Shown in pieces: positions 6,013 to 14,257 of a stretch of 64,000 bases of DNA. The stretch's first letter is position 1. Each line of letters starts with the position of its first letter. The DNA comes from Rhodovulum strictum (GTDB lineage: Bacteria; Pseudomonadota; Alphaproteobacteria; Rhodobacterales; Rhodobacteraceae), in assembly GCF_009649175.1 (NCBI RefSeq), contig NZ_WJPO01000022.1, positions 1 through 64,000 on the forward strand, written 5' to 3'. The notes beneath the pieces were generated by a model. That model had not been told where the DNA came from. It searched no databases and worked only from the letters and a program-made list of their open reading frames with translations. The position numbers were made by a program, and so were the translations under genes.

Positions 6013-8126
6013 GGCAGATAGCGCACCGGCGTTCCGGGCTCGATCACGGCCGCGCCATCGGGCAGTTCGACCAGCCCCGTCGCCCAGGCCAGCCCGCTGA
6101 TCCGGCCCGACCCTTCCGAGGCAAAGACCTCGGCTGCACCTTCGGCACTCAGCCGTGCGCGCAGATATTCCCGCCGCCCGGCCTTCTTGCGCTTGGAAAA
6201 CGCCGCCGGCACGGTGAAGCCCTGCGGCTCCAGCCAGCTCCCGCCCGCCAGCAGCGACAGGGCCGGGCGCGCAAAGATCAGCGTGCAGACCAGCGCCGCG
6301 ACCGGATTGCCCGGCAGCCCGAACACCGGCACCCCCCGCCACATCGCCAGCGCCAGCGGCCGCCCCGGCTTGAGCGCGATGCGCCAGCTCGACAGCTCGC
6401 CCCGCAGTCGCAACAGCCGCGAGACATGATCCTCATCCCCCGCCGAGGCCCCGCCCGAGGTCAGGATCACATCCGCCATGGCGGCGCCCCGATCCAGCCG
6501 CGCGGCGATCTCGGCCTCGTCATCGGGGGCAAGGCCCAGATCGACCGGCCGATACCCCCAGCCCGCGACCGTCGACAGCAGCATCGGCCGGTTCGCGTCA
6601 AAGATGCGATGCGGCGCCACCTCGGCCTGCGCCTCGGCCAGCAATTCGTCCCCGGTCGACAGCACCGCCACCCGCAGCGGGCGATGCACCGTTACCTGCC
6701 CGATCCCCAGCGCGGTCAGCAGCGCCAGATCCGGCGGGCGCAGCCGGTGCCCGGCGGGCAGCACCGCGGCGCCCTCTGCCACATCCTCGCCCGCAAGGCG
6801 GGTATTGGCGCCCGGCTTCACCGGCCCGTCAAAGGCGACCATCTGCCCGTCGCTCGCGGTGTCCTCCTCCAGCACCACTGTATCGACGCCCTCGGGCAGG
6901 ATCGCGCCGGTCAGGATGCGCAGGGCCGCGCCCGGCGGCACAGCACCGCGAAACGGCTGGCCCGCCGCCGCCCGGCCCGGGACCAGCGGCAGGCGCTGAA
7001 CGCCCGCGCCGGTTGCCGCATGCGCAAAGCCATAGCCATCGACCGCCGAATTGGGCGCAGGCGGGTTCGCGCGCCGCGCGATGCAGGGCGCGGCCAGGAT
7101 GCGCCCCGCCGCCTCGGCCACGGCCAGCGTCTCGGTTCCGGTCACCGGGCGCAGGGCCGCGCGCAGCCGCGCCAGCGCCTCGTCCACCGGCACCCAGTCC
7201 ACGCCCTGCGGCATCGCGAAACAATCGTTGCGCAACCGCGGCGGGGTCAGCTCCGGGGCCGCTGCTGCTTCTCTCAGCGCCGCCTCATGGCCAAGGCCGA
7301 GGATCCAGCCCTCCTCGGCCAGCACCGCTTCGGGCAGGTCGGGCCGCAGCAGGGCCTCCAGCCCGCCCGCGCCCGCCAGCTGCCACAGCGCCCCTGCCAG
7401 CAGCCGCACCTGATGCGCGTCACGGGGCAGCCCGGGATCCTGCCGCTCGGCCGCGGCCACGGCAGGGGCCAGAAGCGAGGGGAACACCTCGGCCAGAACC
7501 ACCGGCGCGTCCTGCCAGGGTTCCAGCGGCCAGGCCGCGATGCGGCCGGGATGGGCCGCGCGCAGCCGCCACAGCACCGGAAGCCCGGTCAGAACCTGAC
7601 TGCCAACCGCCCCCGGGGTGCCCAGCTTCCAGACCGGCTGAGCACCCCGGGCGCGCTGGTCGGCCAGACGCCGCTCGGGCAGGCCATGGCCGTGCCGCGC
7701 GTTGCCCCGCAGCGGCAGATCGGGCAGGTCCATCCCCGCGGGCCGGAACCAGAACGGCCCAACCCCCGGAAAGGCGCGGTTTGCCTCGGCCGCCACGGCA
7801 AAGCGGTTATTGGCATTGTCCGGCCCATCCGCTATCCGCGCCGCAAGCCATTCCCAGACCGCCAGCGCGCCGGCCCGCCCGGTCAATCCGGCTGCAAACC
7901 CCGCCGGATAGCCAAAGGCGAAATCGGCGCCGATCAACAGCCGCTCGCCCGCCGCCAGAGCCTCCGCGACCAGCGCGTGCAGCCGCTCCTCGGCCGCTGC
8001 CCGCGTCGGCAGGTTCTCGACCGTCACTCCCCCGGCCCCCGCCAGCCCCAGCCAGATCGAATCCCGCCCCAGCCGCGGCCGTGCCGCCGCCGACCAGTCC
8101 ACCACCGCGATACGGTCGGGCCTCAC
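5991..8126 (-). CDS. moeA: Fusion of an uncharacterised N-terminal domain to MoeA
   Basis: This 711-residue protein joins two modules. Residues 1-290 begin RIAVVDWSAAARP-RLGRDSIWLG and contain GADFAFGYPAG at 66-76; this domain occurs in alphaproteobacteria annotated as molybdopterin guanine dinucleotide synthesis-related, and its early aspartate and GADFAFGYP look like an RNase H-like or DUF429-like fold (inference). Residues from about 303 to the end are a complete MoeA with NSAVDGYGFA, LSTGDELL, TSGGASAGDEDHV and LPGNPVAAL. The start overlaps the mobB stop by four bases. This is the window's second intact MoeA, possibly devoted to the bis-MGD pathway because it sits with mobA, mobB and fdhD. 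Confidence 0.85.
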   Translation of the reverse strand: MRPDRIAVVDWSAAARPRLGRDSIWLGLAGAGGVTVENLPTRAAAEERLHALVAEALAAGERLLIGADFAFGYPAGFAAGLTGRAGALAVWEWLAARIADGPDNANNRFAVAAEANRAFPGVGPFWFRPAGMDLPDLPLRGNARHGHGLPERRLADQRARGAQPVWKLGTPGAVGSQVLTGLPVLWRLRAAHPGRIAAWPLEPWQDAPVVLAEVFPSLLAPAVAAAERQDPGLPRDAHQVRLLAGALWQLAGAGGLEALLRPDLPEAVLAEEGWILGLGHEAALREAAAAPELTPPRLRNDCFAMPQGVDWVPVDEALARLRAALRPVTGTETLAVAEAAGRILAAPCIARRANPPAPNSAVDGYGFAHAATGAGVQRLPLVPGRAAAGQPFRGAVPPGAALRILTGAILPEGVDTVVLEEDTASDGQMVAFDGPVKPGANTRLAGEDVAEGAAVLPAGHRLRPPDLALLTALGIGQVTVHRPLRVAVLSTGDELLAEAQAEVAPHRIFDANRPMLLSTVAGWGYRPVDLGLAPDDEAEIAARLDRGAAMADVILTSGGASAGDEDHVSRLLRLRGELSSWRIALKPGRPLALAMWRGVPVFGLPGNPVAALVCTLIFARPALSLLAGGSWLEPQGFTVPAAFSKRKKAGRREYLRARLSAEGAAEVFASEGSGRISGLAWATGLVELPDGAAVIEPGTPVRYLPYSGFGI

Positions 8127-8620
8127 AGCCCCACCTCGCGCAGGATGAAATCGGCGATGGCGGCGGTATCATCCAGACCCAGAACCGGCAGAGCCCCGGC
8201 ATCGGGCGGCGGCGCATCCGCCGCGATCGCCCGTATCGTGGGGTTCTGCCCCGCCAGCAGCGGCCGTCCGGCCGCCGCGCGCCAGGCCTCGATCTTGGGA
8301 TGGGGCGCGCGCTTGTAGCCCTCGACCAGCACCAGATCGACCGGCGAGAGCCGCGCCAGCAACGCCTCAAGCGGCGGTTCCTCGGCCCCGCGCAATTCGG
8401 CCATCAGGGCCCAGCGGCGGGGCGAGGCCAGCACGACCTCGCGCGCGCCTGCCGCACGATGGCGGAAACTGTCGGTGCCGGGATGGTCGATTTCCGCGTC
8501 GTGATGGGCATGCTTGACGGTCGAGACCGCCAGCCCCCGTCCCGCGATCTCGGCCACCAGCCGCTCCATCAGATGGGTCTTGCCGGTGTTCTTCCAGCCG
8601 GTGACGCCATAGACACGCAT
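8123..8620 (-). CDS. mobB: Molybdopterin-guanine dinucleotide adapter protein MobB
   Basis: This 165-residue P-loop GTP-binding protein has the Walker A motif GWKNTGKTH at residues 8-16 and the MobB hallmarks STVKHAHHDAEID and PVDLVLVEGYKRAPHPK. MobB assists MobA in attaching GMP to molybdopterin for bis-MGD enzymes such as the FDH encoded downstream. The start (8620, MRVYGVTG) is the only one placing the P-loop at the usual N-terminal position. It overlaps the downstream moeA fusion by ATGA. Confidence 0.92.
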   Translation of the reverse strand: MRVYGVTGWKNTGKTHLMERLVAEIAGRGLAVSTVKHAHHDAEIDHPGTDSFRHRAAGAREVVLASPRRWALMAELRGAEEPPLEALLARLSPVDLVLVEGYKRAPHPKIEAWRAAAGRPLLAGQNPTIRAIAADAPPPDAGALPVLGLDDTAAIADFILREVGL

Positions 8621-8662
8621 CACTCTGCGCCCCTGCACGACGTCGACGCAGATGCACCATTG

Positions 8663-8734
8663 TCGGGGCGCAGGGCGGCGAGGGGGCTCGATGCCCCCGA
8701 GCCGCCCTCCATGCCGCACCTGTCCGCGCCCCGA
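8663..8734. other. Nested GC-rich inverted repeats between mobA and mobB
   Basis: Outer arms TCGGGGCG (8663-8670) and CGCCCCGA (8727-8734) enclose a second hairpin with GGGCGGC and GGGGGC against GCCCCC and GCCGCCC. There is no T tract on either strand. It fills the only sizeable gap in the fdhD-mobA-mobB-moeA run and could be an RNA-processing or attenuation element. Confidence 0.4.
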
Positions 8735-8738
8735 TGGC

Positions 8739-9347
8739 TCATGCCGCGCCCAGCGCCTCGGCCGCCTCCACATCCTCGGGCGTGTTGATGTTGAAGAAGG
8801 GATCGAAGGGCTGGCTGTCGAACAAAGCCGTCCCGGCACCATGGGCATCGGTCCAGAGCACGATCTTGCGCACGCCCCCTTCCAGCGCCGCCCGCAGATC
8901 GTCGCGCAAGCCAACTGGCCATAGCCCGAAGGTCGGATGCCGCTGCACCCGCCCCCCTTCATCTGGGCTTGCCGCCAGCGCCAGACCCGACGGCCCCGCC
9001 GCCGCCATCAGCCGCCCCGCCAGATCGCGCGGCAGGAATGGCGTGTCGGCCGCCGCCGTCACGATCGCCTTGGCCCCCTGCGCCGCCGCCCAGTCCAGCC
9101 CCGCCAGCACACCCGCCAGCGGGCCGGGATGGTCCGCCACCCCGTCGGCCAGCACCGGCAGGCCGAATTCGGCAAAGCGCGCTGGATCGCCATTGGCATT
9201 CAGCGCAAGCCCCGCCACCTGCGGGCCGAGCCGGTCGATCACATGCTCGATCAGCCGCCGCCCGGCGACGCGGCGCAGGCATTTGTCGCCGCCCCCCATC
9301 CGCGTCGCCCGCCCGCCCGCAAGGATCACGCCCGGCACCTTACTCAT
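8739..9347 (-). CDS. mobA: Molybdenum cofactor guanylyltransferase MobA
   Basis: This 202-residue nucleotidyltransferase links GMP to molybdopterin, giving the MGD form. The N-terminal GTP-binding signature GVILAGGRATRMGGGDKCL is intact, followed by ADTPFLPRDL (metal-binding aspartate) and the C-terminal FFNINTPEDVEAAE. Length matches the family. The start (9347) overlaps the fdhD stop by eight bases, indicating translational coupling. Confidence 0.93.
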   Translation of the reverse strand: MSKVPGVILAGGRATRMGGGDKCLRRVAGRRLIEHVIDRLGPQVAGLALNANGDPARFAEFGLPVLADGVADHPGPLAGVLAGLDWAAAQGAKAIVTAAADTPFLPRDLAGRLMAAAGPSGLALAASPDEGGRVQRHPTFGLWPVGLRDDLRAALEGGVRKIVLWTDAHGAGTALFDSQPFDPFFNINTPEDVEAAEALGAA

Positions 9348-10212
9348 CGCCGCCCCCCTTGCGCCGGTGCGCCCGCGCCTCGGTCGGCACGGCGGCGGGG
9401 TCGGCATCGCGGATCAGCCGTTCCTCGCCCGCCAGACAGACGAACCGTGCGCCGCGCATCCGCCCGATCAGCGTCAGCCCGACCCGGCGCGCGATCTCGA
9501 CCCCCCAGGCGGTAAAGCCCGAGCGCGAGGCCAGCACCGGGATCCCCATCAGCGCGCATTTGATCACCATCTCCGAGGTCAGCCGCCCGGTGGTGTAAAG
9601 GATCTTGTCCTCGCCCTGCACGCCATGATGCAGCATCCAGCCCGCGATCTTGTCGACCGCATTATGCCGCCCGACATCCTCCATGTAGACCAGCGGCTGG
9701 TCCGCCTGGCACAGCACCGTGCCGTGGATCGCGCCCGCCGCCAGGTAAAGCGACGGCGTGGTGTTGATCCGATGCGCCAGCGCGTAAAGCCAGCTTGTGC
9801 GCAGTTCGGCCTGCGGCAAGCTGAGCCCCTCGATCCCCTCCATCATGTCGCCAAAGACCGTGCCCACCGCGCAGCCCGAGGTGCGGGTCTTGCGGCGCAG
9901 CTTGTCCTCGTAGCTCGTGCGCGCGACGGTGCGCACCACCACCGCCTCGGCCTCGTCATCGTGATCGACAGCCGTCACCACATCGTCGGGGCGCAACATG
10001 CCCTGGTTCTTCAGGAACCCCAGCGCCAGATATTCGGGATAGTCGCCGATGGTCATGGCGGTGACGATCTCCTGCGCGTTCAGGAAGATCGTCAGCGGGC
10101 GTTCCTCGACCACGCTGATCTCGACCGCCGCGCCGGTCTGGTCGCTGCCCGCCAGCCGCCGGGTCAGGCGCGGCGCCTCGGGGTCGGGCAGGATCGGCAG
10201 GGTCTGGGTCAT
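9340..10212 (-). CDS. fdhD: Formate dehydrogenase sulfurtransferase FdhD
   Basis: This 290-residue FdhD is needed to transfer sulfur to the Mo centre of formate dehydrogenase. Family motifs include TRTSGCAVGTVFGDMM, VYMEDVGRHNAVDKIAG, YTTGRLTSEMVIK and GIPVLASRSGFTAWG. The loop that in E. coli carries two cysteines (CxxC) has only one here, in SGCAVGT. It leads the minus-strand run fdhD-mobA-mobB-moeA. The divergent gap to the DUF2478-like gene (10213-10341) shows no clear promoter. Confidence 0.93.
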   Translation of the reverse strand: MTQTLPILPDPEAPRLTRRLAGSDQTGAAVEISVVEERPLTIFLNAQEIVTAMTIGDYPEYLALGFLKNQGMLRPDDVVTAVDHDDEAEAVVVRTVARTSYEDKLRRKTRTSGCAVGTVFGDMMEGIEGLSLPQAELRTSWLYALAHRINTTPSLYLAAGAIHGTVLCQADQPLVYMEDVGRHNAVDKIAGWMLHHGVQGEDKILYTTGRLTSEMVIKCALMGIPVLASRSGFTAWGVEIARRVGLTLIGRMRGARFVCLAGEERLIRDADPAAVPTEARAHRRKGGGDE

Positions 10213-10341
10213 CGGGCGCCTCCGTTCACGGGTCAATCTGGCACCGCCCCTGCACCGAGGCAAGGCCGCAGCCCGGCCCCGCCATGGCGCTGGCCAACCG
10301 CCCCGCGCCGCGCTAGCCTTTCGCAGGGGAGGATCTGGGCC

Positions 10342-10875
10342 ATGCTGGGATATATCACCACGCCCGGGCGCGGCGAGGGCGACCTGCTGCTGGCGGAACT
10401 GGCGAACCGGCTGCGGGCTGCGGGCGTGCGGCTGGCCGGGGCGGTTCAGGTCAATGTCGCGCGGCCGGGGGCCGAACGCTGCGACATGGATCTGTGCGTG
10501 CTGGGCGGCGACAAGGTCTGGCGGATCAGCCAGTATCGCGGCCCGCTGGCCACCGGCTGCCGGCTGGATGCGCAGGGGCTTGAACGCGCCGTGGGCGAGG
10601 TTGCCGCGGCGCTGGCCGCCGAGGTGCCGCCCGAATTGCTGATCGTCAACAAGTTCGGCATCCAGGAAATCGAGGGCCGCGGCTTTCGCCCGGTGATCGC
10701 GCAGGCGCTGCTGGCGGATGTGCCGGTGCTGACCGCGGTCAACGCCAAGAACCTGCCCGGGTTCCTGGCTTTTGCCGAGGGTCTGGCCGAGCCCCTCGCG
10801 CCCGAGCCCGAGGCGCTGGCGCAATGGTGCCTGGCCCGGCTTGCACCGCGAAGCGCGCCGCGCGTCACCGCCTGA
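10342..10875 (+). CDS. DUF2478-like putative NTPase
   Basis: This 177-residue protein begins MLGYITTPGRGEGDLLLAELA, a degenerate P-loop-like start, and contains QVNVARPGAERCDMDLCVLGG and LIVNKFGIQEIEGRGFRPVI. These match the DUF2478 family (assignment from memory of the family), which recurs beside molybdenum transport and cofactor genes. A good ribosome-binding site (GGGGAGGA) precedes the ATG. Role unknown; a nucleotide-dependent molybdate-handling step is inference from neighbours. Confidence 0.65.
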   Translation: MLGYITTPGRGEGDLLLAELANRLRAAGVRLAGAVQVNVARPGAERCDMDLCVLGGDKVWRISQYRGPLATGCRLDAQGLERAVGEVAAALAAEVPPELLIVNKFGIQEIEGRGFRPVIAQALLADVPVLTAVNAKNLPGFLAFAEGLAEPLAPEPEALAQWCLARLAPRSAPRVTA

Positions 10876-10877
10876 GA

Positions 10878-12860
10878 TCAGTCGCCATAGCCGCCTTCGG
10901 GATGGGTGCGGCGCACACGGTCGTCATGCGGGTCGAACCCGTCATTGACCACCGCCTCGACGCGGCAGGTCTCGCACAGGGTCAGAAGTTCCAGCCGCCG
11001 CGCCCCCTCGGGGCCTGCGAACATCCAGTGCCCGCCCAGCCTGTCCTGCACCCGGCGGATGCTTGATGCGGTGCCAAAGGGCTTGCCGCAGCCGGTGCAG
11101 GCGAAAGGCGCTTCCTCCTTCAGCACGCGCCTTGGCCGGTCCCACGCGGCCAGGTCGATCTGCGGCACCAGTGCGATGGCGGTCTCGGGGCAGGTCGCGG
11201 CACAGAGCCCGCATTGCACGCAGGCGTCCTCGGCAAAGCGCAGCATCGGCGCCTCGGGATTGTCGATCAGCGCACCCGTGGGGCAGACCCCGGTACAGGC
11301 CATGCACAGCGTGCAGGCCTCCGCATCCAGCAGCACAGCGCCAAAGGGGGCGCCCGCTTGCAGGTCGATCCGCTGCGCCGGGGCGGGTGCGGTGCGGATC
11401 ATCTCGGCCATCGCGGTTGTCAGCAGCCCGCGCTTGTCGGTGGGCGGCAGGAAACCCGAGCGCGTGGCGCGGGCGGGCGCAGGGTCGTGCCAGAGCGCGG
11501 CGTCCAGCGCGTCGGGGTCGTCGGTCTCGATCAGCGCCACGGCATCCGCCGCATGGCCGGTCGCGGCACAGATCGTCCCCATCAGATCCAGCACCGCCGC
11601 CAGCCCCGAGTGGTCGTGCCGCGGTCGGGCCCGGCCCAGAACCCGCACCGCGCCCGCGCCCCAGGCCAGCGCAGCCGCCAGCGTTTCCGGGCCGGTCTGG
11701 GTGATCTCGTTCACCGCCATCGGGATCACATGCGCAGGCAGCCCCCGCCCGAACCGGGCCGAGGCGTCGATCAGCGCGGCGCCATGATCCTCGTCATGCA
11801 GCAGGATCACCGGCGCGGCGCTGGCGCCTGCGGCGAACCACGCGCGCAGTGCGGCGCGCAGCCGCCCGGCCAGCGTGCCCACCTGCGGCAGCGCATAGGA
11901 CGCGGCACCTGTCGGGCAGGCAGCGGCGCATTGCCCGCAGCCCGCACAGATCGCGGGGTCGATCGTCACGCTGTCGCCCGCGGGCGTGATCGCCCCGGTC
12001 GGACACAGCGACAGGCAGCGGGTGCAGCCGGTCTTGCGGTTGCGGGAATGGGCGCAGAGATCGGCGCGGAAGTCGATGAAGCGCGGTTTGTCGAAGGTGC
12101 CGACCATCTGCGCCGCCCGCGCCACCAGATCGGCCACCGCAGCGCGGTCGCGCGGATCGGCACGGAAATAGCCCGGCCGCAGCGCATCGGCGGGGAAAAG
12201 CGGCACGCCCCCGGTCAGGTCGATCACCAGATCGCAGCGCGACACGGCCCCGTCGCGCGCGCCCTCGAACCGCAGGCTCCCGCGCGACGACGGCGCAGGC
12301 GCGGCATAGGCATCGACCGTCAGTTCGAACCCGCCCAGATGGCCCGTCGCGGCGCGGATGCGGCCCTGCAAGACGGGAAACACCGTCTGGCGCGGCGGCG
12401 TGACCTCGGCGCCGGGGGTCAGCAGAACGGTGATGTCCAGGCTCTCGGCCAGCCGTTCCGCCGCCTCGATCGCCACCGCGTCGCGGCCCAGCACCAGTGC
12501 CACGCCGTCGCTGTCCAGCGCAACCGTCTCGAAGGGGGCGGCCTCGATCTGTCCGGCGGCGATCAGCGCGGCCATCTTGGGGCCCGCGCGCCGCGCATCC
12601 TGGGACCAGCCCGCGGTTTCGCGGATATTGACGAAGCGCAGATCGCCCGCGAAACCCTCGGCCTCGGCCACCTGCCGGAACAGCGGCGCCTCCTGCGTGC
12701 AGGTCACGCACAGAGCCTCCGTCCGGCTCAGCGCGGCGCGGAAGCGGTCAAGCTGCGCCCGGCAAAGCTGTGTGCCCGGGCTGTCGCAGCCGACGCTGTC
12801 CAGCGCGGCGGCGTCAAGCGGCATGGTGCCCTCGCAGGTGCAGGTCAGGATGCGGCGCAT
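10878..12860 (-). CDS. Multi-cluster 4Fe-4S protein of the FDH locus
   Basis: This 660-residue soluble protein has no signal peptide or membrane segment. It has four ferredoxin-type cysteine clusters: 269-286 (a split CxxxxxxxxxCxxCxxxC in CAHSRNRKTGCTRC), 305-315 (CAGCGQCAAAC), 516-526 (CTLCMACTGVC) and 547-557 (CVQCGLCAATC). Two CxxC pairs follow at 588-591 and 629-632, like a zinc ribbon. The N-terminus (LTCTCEGTMPLD, later CVTCTQEAP) adds further cysteines. Proteins of this type recur in Rhodobacteraceae FDH clusters without a proven job; a cytoplasmic electron carrier for FDH maturation or an alternative acceptor is inference. The start at 12860 has GAGG upstream; 12890 would add ten residues. 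It diverges from the run at 12978. Confidence 0.75.
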   Translation of the reverse strand: MRRILTCTCEGTMPLDAAALDSVGCDSPGTQLCRAQLDRFRAALSRTEALCVTCTQEAPLFRQVAEAEGFAGDLRFVNIRETAGWSQDARRAGPKMAALIAAGQIEAAPFETVALDSDGVALVLGRDAVAIEAAERLAESLDITVLLTPGAEVTPPRQTVFPVLQGRIRAATGHLGGFELTVDAYAAPAPSSRGSLRFEGARDGAVSRCDLVIDLTGGVPLFPADALRPGYFRADPRDRAAVADLVARAAQMVGTFDKPRFIDFRADLCAHSRNRKTGCTRCLSLCPTGAITPAGDSVTIDPAICAGCGQCAAACPTGAASYALPQVGTLAGRLRAALRAWFAAGASAAPVILLHDEDHGAALIDASARFGRGLPAHVIPMAVNEITQTGPETLAAALAWGAGAVRVLGRARPRHDHSGLAAVLDLMGTICAATGHAADAVALIETDDPDALDAALWHDPAPARATRSGFLPPTDKRGLLTTAMAEMIRTAPAPAQRIDLQAGAPFGAVLLDAEACTLCMACTGVCPTGALIDNPEAPMLRFAEDACVQCGLCAATCPETAIALVPQIDLAAWDRPRRVLKEEAPFACTGCGKPFGTASSIRRVQDRLGGHWMFAGPEGARRLELLTLCETCRVEAVVNDGFDPHDDRVRRTHPEGGYGD

Positions 12861-12977
12861 GGCGGGCCTCGGGGCTGGCGAAGGATGCATTTGCTCATTA
12901 ACTATAGTCTTCGGGACGCGCCGGACAGGGGGAACACTCCGGCCGCGGAGGAAAGGGCGCGGGGAGGCGCCGACGCG

Positions 12978-13697
12978 ATGCCTGGGATCGAGATCCGCCC
13001 GCTGCGGCTGCCGCCGCCCTTTGCGCTGCATCGGATCGACGCGGGCGACGTGCTGGAGGCCGCCTGTGCACTGGCCCCGGACGCGGGCGCGGGAACGCTG
13101 GTTCTGGCAGAGCGGCCGGGGCTTCTGGCGCTGGCGGTGGTGCTGGAGCCCGAACAGCCGCTGGCCGAGGCGCGGCTGGCCTTTCTGGTCGGCATGGCGG
13201 CGCTGGCCGATGCGCTGGCCGCCCATTGCCCGCCCGAACGCCCCGTCCGCTTCGTCTGGCCCGACGAGATCCGCTATGACCGCTCGCGCCTTGGCGGCGG
13301 GCGCCTTGCCATTGCCCCCGGCTGCGCCGAGGACGCGTTGCCCGACTGGATGGTGTTTGCCGCCGAACTGATCGCCGACCGCGACGGCATCGACGAACCG
13401 GGCCGCTATCCCGACTCGATCTCGCTGGCCGAGGACCAGTTCGCCCCGGCCGGGGACATCGTGGAAAGCTTTGCCTCCTATCTGATGCTCTATTTCGACC
13501 GCTGGACCCATGAGGGGATCGAGGCCGTGACCAACCGCTACCTGATGCGCATCGACCCGCCGCTGTTGCGCGGGCAGCGCCGGATCGAGGGCGATGCCCT
13601 GGTCGAGATCAGCCATGCCGGCGCCACCCGGCGCATCGGCCTGACCGAGGGGCTTGCGGCCAGCACATGGCGCGGCGCGGGGGGGCCGCGACTGTGA
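12978..13697 (+). CDS. Biotin/lipoate ligase-fold protein, probably inactive as ligase
   Basis: This 239-residue protein is related to the biotin/lipoate ligase family with a C-terminal DUF4444-like domain. The segment VRFVWPDEIRYDRSRLGGGRLA (split here as VRFVWPDEI and RSRLGGGRLA) aligns with the KWPND...GGIL core of BirA, but the position of the catalytic lysine is valine. The glycine/arginine-rich biotinyl-AMP loop is also absent. I infer a pseudo-ligase reused for binding, not acyl transfer. It is the first gene of a tightly packed run leading to FDH; its stop overlaps the next start (GTGA). The start is the first ATG before the conserved region. Confidence 0.65.
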   Translation: MPGIEIRPLRLPPPFALHRIDAGDVLEAACALAPDAGAGTLVLAERPGLLALAVVLEPEQPLAEARLAFLVGMAALADALAAHCPPERPVRFVWPDEIRYDRSRLGGGRLAIAPGCAEDALPDWMVFAAELIADRDGIDEPGRYPDSISLAEDQFAPAGDIVESFASYLMLYFDRWTHEGIEAVTNRYLMRIDPPLLRGQRRIEGDALVEISHAGATRRIGLTEGLAASTWRGAGGPRL

Positions 13698-14257
13698 TCC
13701 GCCTGCCGCGCACGATCCGCCTCGATGCCTCGGACCCGGTGGTGTTCGGCGCGGCGGCCGAGCCGGGCGAATGGGCGGTGCCGGGCACCTTCCTCTTTGC
13801 CGGGCGCGATCCCGCAAGCCTGACCCGCAAACAGGCCATCGCCTTTCGCTCGGGCTTTCTGGGGATCGAAAGCTTCGGCTTCTCGACGCTGGTGGTGATC
13901 GCCGAGGCCACCGGGGCCGAGCACGCCGCCGCCATCGACCAGCTTGCCGCGCAGCTTGTCGCCCGGCTCGGGGCGCCCGATCCGGCCACCGCCCGCCCCG
14001 CCGCGACCGAGGAAATCGCGCTGGCCGCAGACCTCTGCCGCGATCACGCCGCGGGGATGCTGGTCGCGCTGCACCGCACTTGGGAAGGGGGCGCGATCCG
14101 CGAACAGTTCCGCACCCTGCGCCCGCGCGACGAGACGGCGTTTTCGGCCGGGTATCTGCGCGGCCATGACCGCGCCTTTCACATCGTCGAGGAGGAGGAC
14201 GCCCCGCCCGTCGATCTGCTCAGCCTGCGCGATGGCGCTGTCCGGGGGCAGGGATGA
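13694..14257 (+). CDS. FDH-locus accessory protein, DUF6505-like
   Basis: This 187-residue protein of unknown function matches DUF6505-type sequences (from memory of the family) and contains TFLFAGRDPASLTRKQAIAF and EIALAADLCRDHAAGML. The GTG at 13694 is chosen because it overlaps the preceding stop (GTGA) and puts VIRLPRTIRLD at the N-terminus; an ATG at 13667 would overlap by 31 bases. No signal peptide, membrane segment or metal motif is visible. It overlaps the following gene by ATGA. Confidence 0.6.
   Translation: MIRLPRTIRLDASDPVVFGAAAEPGEWAVPGTFLFAGRDPASLTRKQAIAFRSGFLGIESFGFSTLVVIAEATGAEHAAAIDQLAAQLVARLGAPDPATARPAATEEIALAADLCRDHAAGMLVALHRTWEGGAIREQFRTLRPRDETAFSAGYLRGHDRAFHIVEEEDAPPVDLLSLRDGAVRGQG

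Noticed and set aside
6426-8318. 630-codon plus-strand frame opposite the moeA fusion
   Set aside because: It is antisense to a gene with clear MoeA motifs and shows no protein-like features.
11214-12977. Long N-terminal extension of the ligase-fold protein
   Set aside because: The frame runs antisense through the Fe-S protein gene; protein-like sequence begins only at 12978.
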